This document shows, piece by piece, positions 44,937-53,693 of a stretch of 64,000 bases of DNA. Under the pieces are notes generated by a model. That model was not told the DNA's origin and made no database searches. It worked only from the letters and a program-made list of their open reading frames with translations. The translations under genes were made by a program, and so were the position numbers. This stretch comes from Lactobacillus colini. Its GTDB lineage: Bacteria > Bacillota > Bacilli > Lactobacillales > Lactobacillaceae. The stretch spans positions 124,001-188,000 of the forward strand of contig NZ_JAGGLU010000002.1 in assembly GCF_017874575.1 (NCBI RefSeq), read 5' to 3'. Each line of letters starts with the position of its first letter. Position 1 is the first letter of the stretch.

Positions 44937-45503
44937 ATGAAAATTTCAAAAGATCGTTTAGCTGCCTTCACTGATGCAATCGTTGCAATTGCTGCAACCA
45001 TTATGGTGCTAGAATTAACTACACCACCCCAAACTAACTGGCAAAGCTTATTTGCTCAGTGGCCTACTTTTATTGCTTATTTAATTAGTTTTAGCCTAAT
45101 TTTTATCGGATGGCTGAATTACTATCGCGGACTAGACAAGGTAGATTATGTTGGAGTTAAAGAATTCATTTGGAATGGTATTTGGGTCTTTGTTCTAACA
45201 TTGATCCCATTTGTTACTAGGTGGGTCAGTGAGCACCCTGATAAGACGTTACCAGAATTCCTATACTGCTTGATGATGTTTTTATGGGCCTTAATTTTTC
45301 AATTGATGGAGCATCAGGTAATCAAGGACTTCCCTGAACAAAATAAAGAGCCAACTTATAGTGGCTGGATCAAATATACCTCCTTTAGTTGTCATATTTT
45401 AGGCATGATTGTTGCCTTTATTATGCCTATCTTTAGTTTTTTATTTATTGCTTTTGTTGTTATCATTTGGACAATTGGCTTAGTAAGAATTAAGGAAGAT
45501 TAG
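44937..45503 (+). CDS. TMEM175/DUF1211-family potassium channel-like protein
   Basis: A 188-residue membrane protein with six hydrophobic segments. The first helix carries the family signature RLAAFTDAIVAIAATIMVLEL (RxxxFxD), which in bacterial TMEM175 proteins lines the potassium pathway. It probably conducts K+ as a tetramer. Divergent from tyrS; single gene. ATG 44937 follows ATGAGGGA. Confidence 0.88.
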   Translation: MKISKDRLAAFTDAIVAIAATIMVLELTTPPQTNWQSLFAQWPTFIAYLISFSLIFIGWLNYYRGLDKVDYVGVKEFIWNGIWVFVLTLIPFVTRWVSEHPDKTLPEFLYCLMMFLWALIFQLMEHQVIKDFPEQNKEPTYSGWIKYTSFSCHILGMIVAFIMPIFSFLFIAFVVIIWTIGLVRIKED

Positions 45504-45504
45504 C

Positions 45505-45551
45505 CAAAAAGGTCCACTAGAACATTTTTACAGTTCTAGTGGACCTTTTTT
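45505..45551. terminator. bidirectional terminator
   Basis: AAAAAGGTCCACTAGAAC pairs with GTTCTAGTGGACCTTTTT, an 18-bp perfect stem. It serves the channel gene and the convergent LTA-synthase-like gene. Confidence 0.9.
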
Positions 45552-45559
45552 ATAATATA

Positions 45560-48535
45560 TTACTTATAAAAGCCTTTAATCTGTAAACCATAAGCTTGAC
45601 CAGCAGTCATATCGTATTGAACTTCTTCATAGTCCTTGAGAAGTGATTGTTGTTCACTAGTTAAGGTCTTGGGATCAATGCGGCGACCTTTTTGGTCAAC
45701 TAATTCAATACCAGTATCACCATCAAAGTTAATTGTAATAGCTGGTAATTTCTTATGAACTTCAGTTAAGAGAGCTTGATATGGGGTTACCTTAGAATTA
45801 GTCTGTTCAAGCATCATAGCAATGAAGTCACTGGTACTTACATAATTAGCATCCTTAGTTAACTTGGCTACAGCGCCATGTTCTCTAGCATACTTATTAG
45901 AATAAATAAAGTAAGTAGTAGAGTGCATTTGAACAGGATACTTAGCAGTATAGCTCTGTGACAAGATACTTGGATAGTGGTCACCATAAAAGACAAGCGT
46001 AATTGGCTTCTTAATCTTATTGATCTTATTGATGAATTCCTTCACAGCTTGGTCAGTATATTGAGTACCCTTGACATAAGTTGCCATTTGCTCGCGGACA
46101 GCACTGCTGTTAAACAATTCTCCGGATATCTTGCCCATATATTCATTATTCTTATACCAGTTATTGTATGGCATATGGTTTTGGATAGTAATCAAGTTAA
46201 TGAATTGTCCACCTTTTTGAGCATTAACTTGCCTTAAGCCATTTGCATAAGCAGTAAAGTCAGAATTATATGAACTAGTACCAAGCTTCTTTTGGTCAAT
46301 AATCTTATATTTAGAGCCTACATATTCAAACTTATTAAACTTAAATCTCTTGTAGTCTTCAATTCTTGAATAGTATGAACCAATAAATGGGTGAATTGCA
46401 GACTTATAGTCAAAGTTCATCCCCAAAGTTGGGTAATACTTGTAACGAGGAACTACTTGAACATAAGGAGTCAAGGTGGTTCTGAACATTCCCATGTTAA
46501 GTCCAGTCAGAGTCTCCCATTCCATGTTAGCAGTACCGCCACCATAACCAGCACTAAGCATATTACCATAAGTAGCCTGGCTTCTAAGTGAGCGAATAAA
46601 CTTAATAGGATCAGGAACAGACTTGTCAAACTTAACAGTTGGAAAAGTATACGGATCAACAAAACTTTCACTTAAATTAAAGATAATAGTCTGATCCTTC
46701 AAAGTATTCTTGCGAGTCTTGTTGATTTCGTCAGCAACCCTAGAATACTTATCATACAAGTGGTCAATTGTCGCCTTGGAATAGTTATCCGGCTTATTCA
46801 TAATTTGTAAGTCGATATAATTCAAGAAGTTAAGAACTGGACCATTGACCTGAATATCACGTTCTGGGTTTCTGAATGATTGTTTATTATCAAATCCACG
46901 ATTAATGTTATAAATAATTCCACCATCATGGTTAAAGCGAAGCGGTGTTAAGAATAATAACACACTCAATAAGGCCCAGATTCCGCGACGTTTCCAATTG
47001 CCACGCTTTTCAACTGGGATCTTAATTTCTAAGAAGGCAATAATTGCGACTAAGACAACAATTGCAACAATAATTAAGACAAATGTCTGCTGTCCAATCA
47101 TTGGAATTAGGGTCTTCATATTAGAAGCCTCACTTAATTCACTTGGATAGATTGGTTCACCACGCAAGTTTAACTTAATCTTATTAGCAATTGCCCAGCC
47201 TATGGTAATAATTGTCACTAAGCCGCTAGATAGCCAATAACGGGTTGTGATGAAATACAATATAGAGAACATTGCATCTAAGAAGATTGTCGTCAAGACA
47301 ATGGCAAAGAACTTGGTACCTAATAAGTACACAACAGCGTTAATATCACTAGCAGTTGAAATTTGAATTCTTAAATTATCAGATTCGATTAAGAATGAGG
47401 AAAAGCTCAGAATATAGAACCAGCCCCAAGTTAATAACTTAACTCGATGTATCTTAATCCAACCCAGTAAGATCTTATAACTCTCTTGAATCGCCTGAGC
47501 AAGGTTAGCTTGACGATTTAAGAAGATAATAGCATTTCTAAATGGACGAATCCGATATAGGTACTTGTTGTATAAGAAGGCTAAGCCTAAACAAGCTAGC
47601 ATTAATACAATAATAACTATGAGTTCATTTACCCCTGCACTATGAGTAAGAGGAAAATCAGTTATAAAGCTTCTTGCAATTGGTGCCTGCCACAGAATGA
47701 TTACCGGAATAAAGTAACGTGCAATTCTGTAAGTAAAGGTCGTAATCATTCTTCTAAAGATTAGAAATACTCCCAATACCATCAAGAAAAGAAATGGTGA
47801 TGTTGGATTGTTTAAGAATCCACTATTCCAGCTACCGCCACTTCTACCTGCTAATACTTGTGACCAATAAACAGCATTGAAGCCTGGTACACCAACTAAA
47901 ATGATAAAGAAGGATACAACACTAGAGAAAATTATCCATCTAAACATCTTCGCCTTCACTTGGGCACTAGCTAAGAACATTCCCCAAGCAAAGTACAATA
48001 CTAAATAAACACCGTACAGTGAAAATCTAAATGATAAAGCTCCTGCTACTGTCGCAAACCCTACAACAGTTAAGGTAGCTAAAATTAAAACATTTTGTTT
48101 AGCTGTTAATTTATGCTGTAAATCATAAATATATGGCTGCACTAGCATACTGACAATTAAACCAGTCAATAATACTGATGTACTTGTCAAGACGGGGAAG
48201 AATACTCCCCACAACTTCCACATATTGAATGAACCTGGTGACTTCAAAAAGAAAACCAAGTAATACAATACTAAAGTGACAACCGCCATTAACCAAAATC
48301 TAAAGCTTTCAGTTGGACGGTATTTTTGTTTACTATAAATTGCCCCAAATACCATCGGCACAAATATCATGAAGGCATTCTCAGCCATCGCAGGTACAAA
48401 CCTTAGTAGACCGCCTAATGGAAGTCTGCCGAAGCTTGATTCCAATGATAAACCCTGTGCGAGCATGAAGAAAGTAACTAACACTAAGCAAATAGTTTGC
48501 CCAACTGTTAGAGATTTTTTCTTTTGTTTATCCAT
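45560..48535 (-). CDS. LTA synthase-like membrane sulfatase-fold enzyme, long form
   Basis: A polytopic protein of about 991 residues whose last ~400 residues form an extracellular alkaline-phosphatase/sulfatase domain of the LtaS family: GGGTANMEWETLTG near residue 670 with the catalytic Thr, INLITIQNHMP, VFYGDHYPS and STTYFIYSNKY. It probably transfers glycerol-phosphate to a cell-envelope polymer. Classical LtaS has about 650 residues and five helices; here the N-terminal ~590 residues hold about a dozen or more helices. The frame extends to ATG 48550, but the second ATG (48535) has GGAAGAGAG ahead and was chosen. Whether the product is lipoteichoic acid or another polymer is unknown. Confidence 0.85.
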   Translation of the reverse strand: MDKQKKKSLTVGQTICLVLVTFFMLAQGLSLESSFGRLPLGGLLRFVPAMAENAFMIFVPMVFGAIYSKQKYRPTESFRFWLMAVVTLVLYYLVFFLKSPGSFNMWKLWGVFFPVLTSTSVLLTGLIVSMLVQPYIYDLQHKLTAKQNVLILATLTVVGFATVAGALSFRFSLYGVYLVLYFAWGMFLASAQVKAKMFRWIIFSSVVSFFIILVGVPGFNAVYWSQVLAGRSGGSWNSGFLNNPTSPFLFLMVLGVFLIFRRMITTFTYRIARYFIPVIILWQAPIARSFITDFPLTHSAGVNELIVIIVLMLACLGLAFLYNKYLYRIRPFRNAIIFLNRQANLAQAIQESYKILLGWIKIHRVKLLTWGWFYILSFSSFLIESDNLRIQISTASDINAVVYLLGTKFFAIVLTTIFLDAMFSILYFITTRYWLSSGLVTIITIGWAIANKIKLNLRGEPIYPSELSEASNMKTLIPMIGQQTFVLIIVAIVVLVAIIAFLEIKIPVEKRGNWKRRGIWALLSVLLFLTPLRFNHDGGIIYNINRGFDNKQSFRNPERDIQVNGPVLNFLNYIDLQIMNKPDNYSKATIDHLYDKYSRVADEINKTRKNTLKDQTIIFNLSESFVDPYTFPTVKFDKSVPDPIKFIRSLRSQATYGNMLSAGYGGGTANMEWETLTGLNMGMFRTTLTPYVQVVPRYKYYPTLGMNFDYKSAIHPFIGSYYSRIEDYKRFKFNKFEYVGSKYKIIDQKKLGTSSYNSDFTAYANGLRQVNAQKGGQFINLITIQNHMPYNNWYKNNEYMGKISGELFNSSAVREQMATYVKGTQYTDQAVKEFINKINKIKKPITLVFYGDHYPSILSQSYTAKYPVQMHSTTYFIYSNKYAREHGAVAKLTKDANYVSTSDFIAMMLEQTNSKVTPYQALLTEVHKKLPAITINFDGDTGIELVDQKGRRIDPKTLTSEQQSLLKDYEEVQYDMTAGQAYGLQIKGFYK

Positions 48536-48623
48536 TTTTCTCTCTTCCATAAAATTAATTTAATTGCACTCTGACAATCAGTTCACATTATATCCTAAAA
48601 TTATTACGAAAAAATAAAGAATA

Positions 48624-48651
48624 AGGTCTGAAAGGACTTTCAGACCTTAAT
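48624..48651. terminator. terminator overlapping the plsY stop
   Basis: AAGGTCTGAAAG pairs with CTTTCAGACCTT, a perfect 12-bp stem around two bases; the plsY stop codon lies inside it. Confidence 0.8.
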
Positions 48652-49266
48652 TTTTTTCTTAATAGTTGTTAAAATGTCCACTCTCTTACCTTGCCCGGTA
48701 AAGAAGTCAATAATATCTTTTCTAAACTTGAAGATCATTACTAGCATGCCTAATAAGAAGATTAAGCCACATTGCCAACCCATTAATAACCAGACATAGA
48801 TACTATATCCTAACATATAAACTAGGGGTGGAATGGTTAGGTTTTTCATAAAAATTACTAAAATTAAAGCAACTAACAAAAAAGTAAAGCCCGCGCGCCA
48901 ATTGAAAAATACAATCCATTGAGCGCTGACAGCGACTCCCTTACCACCATTAAAATGATTCCAAAATGGGAATGAGTGTCCTAAAACTAGCCCTAAGCCG
49001 CACCAAGCAATTGCTAGGGGGGCTTGATGATATACAAAATAAACAATGAACAGGGCAGTCAATGTCTTAGCTAAATCACCTACACAGGTTAAGATGCCCC
49101 ATTTTTTTCCTAGGACAGCTCCCATATTAGCTGTACCCGGATTAGCAGAGCCGAACTTAGTTGGATCTTTATGGAGCAATCCCTTGCCAATAATCATCGC
49201 AAAAAGAAAGTTTCCAAAAAAATAGCCCACTAATAAAGACCATATTGCCATCCAAAAATTTTCCAT
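48640..49266 (-). CDS. plsY: glycerol-3-phosphate acyltransferase PlsY
   Basis: A 208-residue inner-membrane enzyme that transfers the acyl group from acyl-phosphate to glycerol-3-phosphate, the first step of phospholipid synthesis. The three PlsY motifs are seen: GSANPGTANMGAVLG, a central GDLAKT plus HSFPFWNHFNGGKGVA, and hydrophobic helices between. A start at TTG 49278 is possible, but ATG 49266 has GGAG in front and was preferred. It is co-oriented with the LCP gene upstream. Confidence 0.9.
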   Translation of the reverse strand: MENFWMAIWSLLVGYFFGNFLFAMIIGKGLLHKDPTKFGSANPGTANMGAVLGKKWGILTCVGDLAKTLTALFIVYFVYHQAPLAIAWCGLGLVLGHSFPFWNHFNGGKGVAVSAQWIVFFNWRAGFTFLLVALILVIFMKNLTIPPLVYMLGYSIYVWLLMGWQCGLIFLLGMLVMIFKFRKDIIDFFTGQGKRVDILTTIKKKIKV

Positions 49267-49281
49267 TTTTAACTCCAAACT

Positions 49282-50397
49282 CTATGACTCTAGATTATCT
49301 CCATTCCACCAATTATTACTGTTTGGCTCGTAAACATAGTACTTTTGATTACTATCGCCACTATTCCAGTCGAAATCTGTATTTTTAGAATTTTGATATG
49401 TTTCATTATTATTTAAATTCACAGTAGATAGGCCTAAATTCTTACGAACAATATTAGAACATCTTTGTAGTTCAGAATTGCTCATTACTTGATAAGATGC
49501 ATCCCCAATCATTGCCCCACGACCATGAAGATAATCACTAGTCATATTATTCGTACAATCTCGATAGTTTTGAGCAATCTTAGTCATTGAATCAAAAGTT
49601 AAATTAGTACGGATATTTTTAGAAGCAGAGTTTAAGACTTGGTCTAAGTTCTTCAATGTATTGAGCGACATAGAATTCTTAAGAATTGACATAATAACTT
49701 GTCTTTGACGCACTTGACGTCCATAATCTCCGCGTGGATCATCATAACGCATTCTTGAATATGCTAAGGCCTGCTTACCGTTAAGGTGTAGCTTTCCTTT
49801 ATTAAAGGTATAGCCGCCATAAGAGAACTTAAAGGTATTATTAACATCAACTCCACCAACACCGTCAACTAACTTCTCTAAACCACCCATATTTACTTCA
49901 ATATAGTATTTAAGTGGAACATTCAATAAGGTGCTAGTAGTATTAAGGGCCATCTTAGCGCCGCCAATATTATAAGCTGCATTGATCTTATGCACGCTAA
50001 AGTTATCGGTACCTATCATCTCTGCCATTGTATCACGTGGAATAGACATCAAGTTGAAGCTCTTATTCTTGGGATTGACAACCGCGATAATCATTGTGTC
50101 AGTATTCCCCCGCACTGCCGTTCTGCCCAAGGCACCGGTATCAGTTCCCAATAAGAGAATAGCGAAGCTCTTCTTACCGTCAAAGTTATCCTGCTTTACC
50201 GCATTCTTAGGATCATAAGTCTGATCAACTGCCTGCTTAGCCTTAAAATAAACATAGCCACCATAACTAGCAGCACCAGCAATAGCCAAGATAATAATAG
50301 TTATTATCCAAAGCAAAGGATGACTTTTTTTACGTGATTTTTTATTCAGTTCTACCCGTGATGGGATTGAGTTCTTGCTTGAAGGTTTATTGTCCAT
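49282..50397 (-). CDS. LytR-CpsA-Psr (LCP) family protein
   Basis: A 371-residue membrane-anchored enzyme: a basic N-terminus, one helix at about residues 29-52, then the extracellular LCP domain with LLGTDTGALGRTAVRGNTDT (pyrophosphate-binding Asp/Arg), FNLMSIPRDTMA and AYSRMRYDDPRGDYGRQVRQR. LCP proteins attach teichoic acids or polysaccharides to peptidoglycan. The C-terminal region ends in a polar Asn/Ser/Trp-rich tail. Confidence 0.94.
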   Translation of the reverse strand: MDNKPSSKNSIPSRVELNKKSRKKSHPLLWIITIIILAIAGAASYGGYVYFKAKQAVDQTYDPKNAVKQDNFDGKKSFAILLLGTDTGALGRTAVRGNTDTMIIAVVNPKNKSFNLMSIPRDTMAEMIGTDNFSVHKINAAYNIGGAKMALNTTSTLLNVPLKYYIEVNMGGLEKLVDGVGGVDVNNTFKFSYGGYTFNKGKLHLNGKQALAYSRMRYDDPRGDYGRQVRQRQVIMSILKNSMSLNTLKNLDQVLNSASKNIRTNLTFDSMTKIAQNYRDCTNNMTSDYLHGRGAMIGDASYQVMSNSELQRCSNIVRKNLGLSTVNLNNNETYQNSKNTDFDWNSGDSNQKYYVYEPNSNNWWNGDNLES

Positions 50398-50513
50398 GAT
50401 CTCGTTCCTATACTTTCTAAAAAAACAAGATTATTATAGCAAATCATTTATCCTATTAGATATTATCCTAGCATTCTTAAACTTTTACTAACATAATTTC
50501 ATTAATCATACTA

Positions 50514-50547
50514 CATAAAAAAAGCAATATGCAATGCATATTGCTCA
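50514..50547 (-). terminator. terminator of the mutarotase-like gene
   Basis: AGCAATATGC pairs with GCATATTGCT, followed by a T run on the minus strand. Confidence 0.8.
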
Positions 50548-50551
50548 TCTT

Positions 50552-51436
50552 CTATTGAAAAGTAATGTTAGTCTTGAAGTCAATATTAGCGCCTGCTGGT
50601 AAAACTTTATTACCTAGCTTCTCACCCCAGGCACTAGTCTGATCTAAAACATCAGGAAAGCCATTAATTGGCGCAATAGCCAAAAACTTATTAGTATCTG
50701 GCGACTTCCAAATCTCTACACCATTAAAGCCTTCTAAGGTAACAGTAATTGCATGCCCGCTATCTGACTTATTACTAATCAATTCAATCGCCGTCAAACC
50801 TGGACTATTGATTAGGATATGCCCATAATCAAATACTGCCTTCTGCAAGTTAAGAACACCATTATTCACACCAGCTACTGAAGTGCTTTCCAAGCTACGC
50901 AGACCTTCTTTATCTAGGTGAAATTGTGTAAGATCCGGAATCTCAGGTACAAATCTTAACTCATAATCATAAAAATCAAGCTTCTCTCCTTCAAGTGGCA
51001 GCGAAAATGCTGGCATAATGCCTAAACTATACGGCATTTCTGTATCAGAATCATTAGTTAATCGAAAGGCGACCTGCAACTGATTAGCTACCAGCAAATA
51101 CGTTACCATTAAGCTGAACTTGAAGGGATAACTTTTTAGAGTTTCTTCATTATGAGTCAAAATTAGACTCGCTCGATCATCTCCTTTGTCAACGACAGTC
51201 CAAGAATAGTTATTGGCAAAGCCATTAGGCATCATGGGGTACTTCTTACCATCAATCACACATTGATTGCCATTTGACTTACCCACTGCCGGAAAAAGAA
51301 TCGGTGAATGTTCTTCCCATTCACTCCCATTCCAAATACAATCGTAATTACTTCTTTTATCAATTACATGAGTGACTTGGGCACCCAATTCATTGATTTC
51401 AACCTTAAGTTGACTATTTTCAATTGTTAACATCAA
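50552..51436 (-). CDS. aldose 1-epimerase family protein (LacX-like)
   Basis: A 294-residue protein of the galactose mutarotase/YeaD family of all-beta sugar-phosphate or aldose epimerases. Typical elements are the N-terminal GAQVTHVIDKRS, SPILFPAVGKSNGN and the C-terminal GVEIWKSPD and INGFPDVLD. It is expected to interconvert sugar anomers in the cytosol; the substrate cannot be fixed. Start at ATG 51436, monocistronic. Confidence 0.88.
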   Translation of the reverse strand: MMLTIENSQLKVEINELGAQVTHVIDKRSNYDCIWNGSEWEEHSPILFPAVGKSNGNQCVIDGKKYPMMPNGFANNYSWTVVDKGDDRASLILTHNEETLKSYPFKFSLMVTYLLVANQLQVAFRLTNDSDTEMPYSLGIMPAFSLPLEGEKLDFYDYELRFVPEIPDLTQFHLDKEGLRSLESTSVAGVNNGVLNLQKAVFDYGHILINSPGLTAIELISNKSDSGHAITVTLEGFNGVEIWKSPDTNKFLAIAPINGFPDVLDQTSAWGEKLGNKVLPAGANIDFKTNITFQ

Positions 51437-51800
51437 TCATCCCGTTATATCAAACATAGAAAAAGTAATCTAATACTTTTCGAAAAGAAATATTTAATTC
51501 CTTTCATAGTCCATGTATTACTTTTAAGAATAAAAGTGTGTAGCCAATTATTAACAAATATTTTATATATAGGAAATTAAGAAGTCACTTCTATGTTTTT
51601 AGCTTTTCAATGAGTTCTTAATTCCGTTACCGATTAAGGAATATTTGCTATCTTCTATTTGAATTAGATTCTAAATTCAAATACTGTTTTCTCTTCTTTT
51701 AAAAAATATCACGTATTTTTAAGCCCGTCAATCTGAAAGAGCAGTTATTATAATCCTGATAAAGTTATATTTTTTGTTAAAAATCTTATTTAAAGTTATT
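51437..51800. other. AT-rich intergenic region with several hairpins, no gene seen
   Basis: No supported ORF. It contains inverted repeats AAAAGTAAT/ATTACTTTT (about 51463-51534), GGAAATTAAGAA/TTCTTAATTCC (about 51572-51634) and TATTTGAAT/ATTCAAATA (about 51657-51684). The purpose is unknown. Confidence 0.6.
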
Positions 51801-51838
51801 TTTGCTTGATTAGTAAATATTATTTAATATAATAAACT

Positions 51839-51923
51839 TGTTCCTATTAGATTTGTTATAGTTTATAGATTGGAACAAGTTGATAAGAAAAGGCATCCTC
51901 CCAAGAGAAAGGATGCCTTTTTG
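51839..51923 (+). ncRNA. candidate small RNA with own promoter and terminator
   Basis: Promoter TTGATT (51806-51811), 16 bases, TATAAT (51828-51833). The transcript would begin near 51840 with CTTGTTCC (51837-51844) able to pair with GGAACAAG (51872-51879), then end at the hairpin AAAGGCATCCT/AGGATGCCTTT plus T run (51889-51922). The hairpin also terminates the convergent sugar-transporter gene. No ORF with an SD lies inside, hence an RNA of about 85 nt is proposed. Confidence 0.45.
51889..51923. terminator. bidirectional terminator
   Basis: An 11-bp stem, AAAGGCATCCT with AGGATGCCTTT, flanked by A- and T-rich runs. Confidence 0.85.
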
Positions 51924-51932
51924 CTATTTTAA

Positions 51933-52796
51933 TTAGAATAAGGTCGTTAATATTGCCCCGGCAATAATTAAAATCAAGCCAAAAATAGTAAATATTAACC
52001 CACGCTTGGTCTTCTCTTCGTGTAAGAACACTAAACCACCAATAGTAGAAATAACTACACAAAGTTGTGAAAAGACAAAAGCAAGGTTAACACCGTTCAT
52101 TTGTACGGCCGCGGTATATGATAAGGTACCAATTCCAAACAAAAATCCTGCTGGAATACTCTGTAGAGTTGGCTTTTCAAGCCAGGTGCGGCCATTACCA
52201 GTAACTAGGGTATAAATTGCTGCAGCGATAACCATACCGATAGTCTGAGCAATTAAAATACTTGTACTTGAACCCTTAACCACCTTAGGGATAGAACTAG
52301 AAGCAATATAACCTAAAGTAGTCAAGACTAATAAGATGATTGTACTTACTTGGTTGCTCTTGCTACCTTCAGAAGTACCTTGATCAGTTACTGAAGTTAA
52401 ACCAACACCAATAATTAAAATAACGATACCGATGAAGCCATATAATTTAGCTTGTGGACTACTCCATTCGCCAAATGCAAGCACACCTACCAAAGGTACA
52501 CCGATTAATTGTAATCCAGTAGAAATTGGCATAGTTTCTGAAACACCAACTCTACTATAAGAAATATATTGTCCTACCTGACCTATTACCCAGGCCATAC
52601 CAGCTGCTGCTGCCCAGATAAAGATATTTGCATTAATTTCAGAACGAGTAACAAGCCAAGCAATTACTGCAGCGATAAATGCACCGACAACAGTACCTGC
52701 AATCTGGTTATACACATTACTCTTTTTTACACTCGAAACTACGAGTGGCATAAGTCCCCAAGCAATTGCGGGGATAAATAGCATAATGTACTTCAT
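51933..52796 (-). CDS. GRP-family sugar transporter (GlcU/RbsU-like)
   Basis: A 287-residue protein with ten hydrophobic segments, fitting the glucose/ribose porter family (GlcU/RbsU). Landmarks are the N-terminal PAIAWGLMPLVVSSVK, GQVGQYISYSRVGVSETMPISTGLQLIG and LFGIGTLSYTAAVQMNGVNLAFVFSQL. It is expected to import glucose or ribose by proton symport, so the sugar enters unphosphorylated and needs a kinase. ATG at 52796 follows GGGAGTAA. It is separated from the upstream gene by about 65 bases. Confidence 0.88.
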   Translation of the reverse strand: MKYIMLFIPAIAWGLMPLVVSSVKKSNVYNQIAGTVVGAFIAAVIAWLVTRSEINANIFIWAAAAGMAWVIGQVGQYISYSRVGVSETMPISTGLQLIGVPLVGVLAFGEWSSPQAKLYGFIGIVILIIGVGLTSVTDQGTSEGSKSNQVSTIILLVLTTLGYIASSSIPKVVKGSSTSILIAQTIGMVIAAAIYTLVTGNGRTWLEKPTLQSIPAGFLFGIGTLSYTAAVQMNGVNLAFVFSQLCVVISTIGGLVFLHEEKTKRGLIFTIFGLILIIAGAILTTLF

Positions 52797-52863
52797 AAAT
52801 TTTATTACTCCCTAACTTTTTGTAACAACTAAGTATATCAAGATTAGTTAGGTAAGTGCAAGT

Positions 52864-53565
52864 TTATTTACTCTTCTTAAAGTTCAAATTCATACTAAAG
52901 ACTAAAATAAGCAAAATAACCTCACAAACTAGCGGTATATAGACAACTACAATGCTTAAAGAAAAAGCAAAAATAGTATGGAAAATTACCGCAATTAAAA
53001 TCATTCCCCAGGAAATCCAGCCCTTAAACCACTTCTGCCAGATACTACCCGCTAAAACCAAGTAATAAACAAATAAGCCAGCTCCCAAATAAATTAAGAC
53101 GCGATATTCAATAAAACCTAAAGGACTAATCATTAACATCGCAATAAAGCCACTTAAATAAGCTAATATTGCAAAGACCAACATCATTGCTAGCCTAATA
53201 AGCTTCAATCGGGTAGTTTGGCCTTCTACTAAGCGATTTTTCAATAAAATTATTCCTAGCCAGGTTAATAAGACTAAAATTAATAGAACATAAATTAACC
53301 ACCCATTCAAGGAAACAGCACTTGCAAAAAAGACCAGCAATAAAACCAGTCCAATCTCATAAAAAAAGTTAATAGCAAAAATACTACTTGCTGTTTCCGT
53401 AGGAAGCCAAATTAATACCGCTGCCAAGATCAAGAAAACAGCACAATTTAACTTAGTATGGTCACTAACTAAGGCATATTTCGGATAATAAATTAATCCA
53501 GCATCAATTAAGCTGAGTAGAGTCAGTATTATTCTTTGCCACTTAGTATCTTTTATTGTTTTCAT
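52864..53565 (-). CDS. membrane protein, unknown family
   Basis: A 233-residue protein with seven or so hydrophobic segments and a basic C-terminus (LNFKKSK). It was not recognised. It is co-oriented with the GRP transporter gene downstream and divergent from the MFS gene. Internal hydrophobic segments are Leu/Ile-rich and no charged motif stands out. Confidence 0.7.
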   Translation of the reverse strand: MKTIKDTKWQRIILTLLSLIDAGLIYYPKYALVSDHTKLNCAVFLILAAVLIWLPTETASSIFAINFFYEIGLVLLLVFFASAVSLNGWLIYVLLILVLLTWLGIILLKNRLVEGQTTRLKLIRLAMMLVFAILAYLSGFIAMLMISPLGFIEYRVLIYLGAGLFVYYLVLAGSIWQKWFKGWISWGMILIAVIFHTIFAFSLSIVVVYIPLVCEVILLILVFSMNLNFKKSK

Positions 53566-53693
53566 CGATAAAATCCCCTCCCTAAAACCTTCTATAATTA
53601 TACCTTTGAAAAAATAACTTACGAACTAAATTTTTTTATGGTATTGTAATCAACGACTCAAATTTAGAGTTTTAAAGTTAAGGAGGAATTTTT

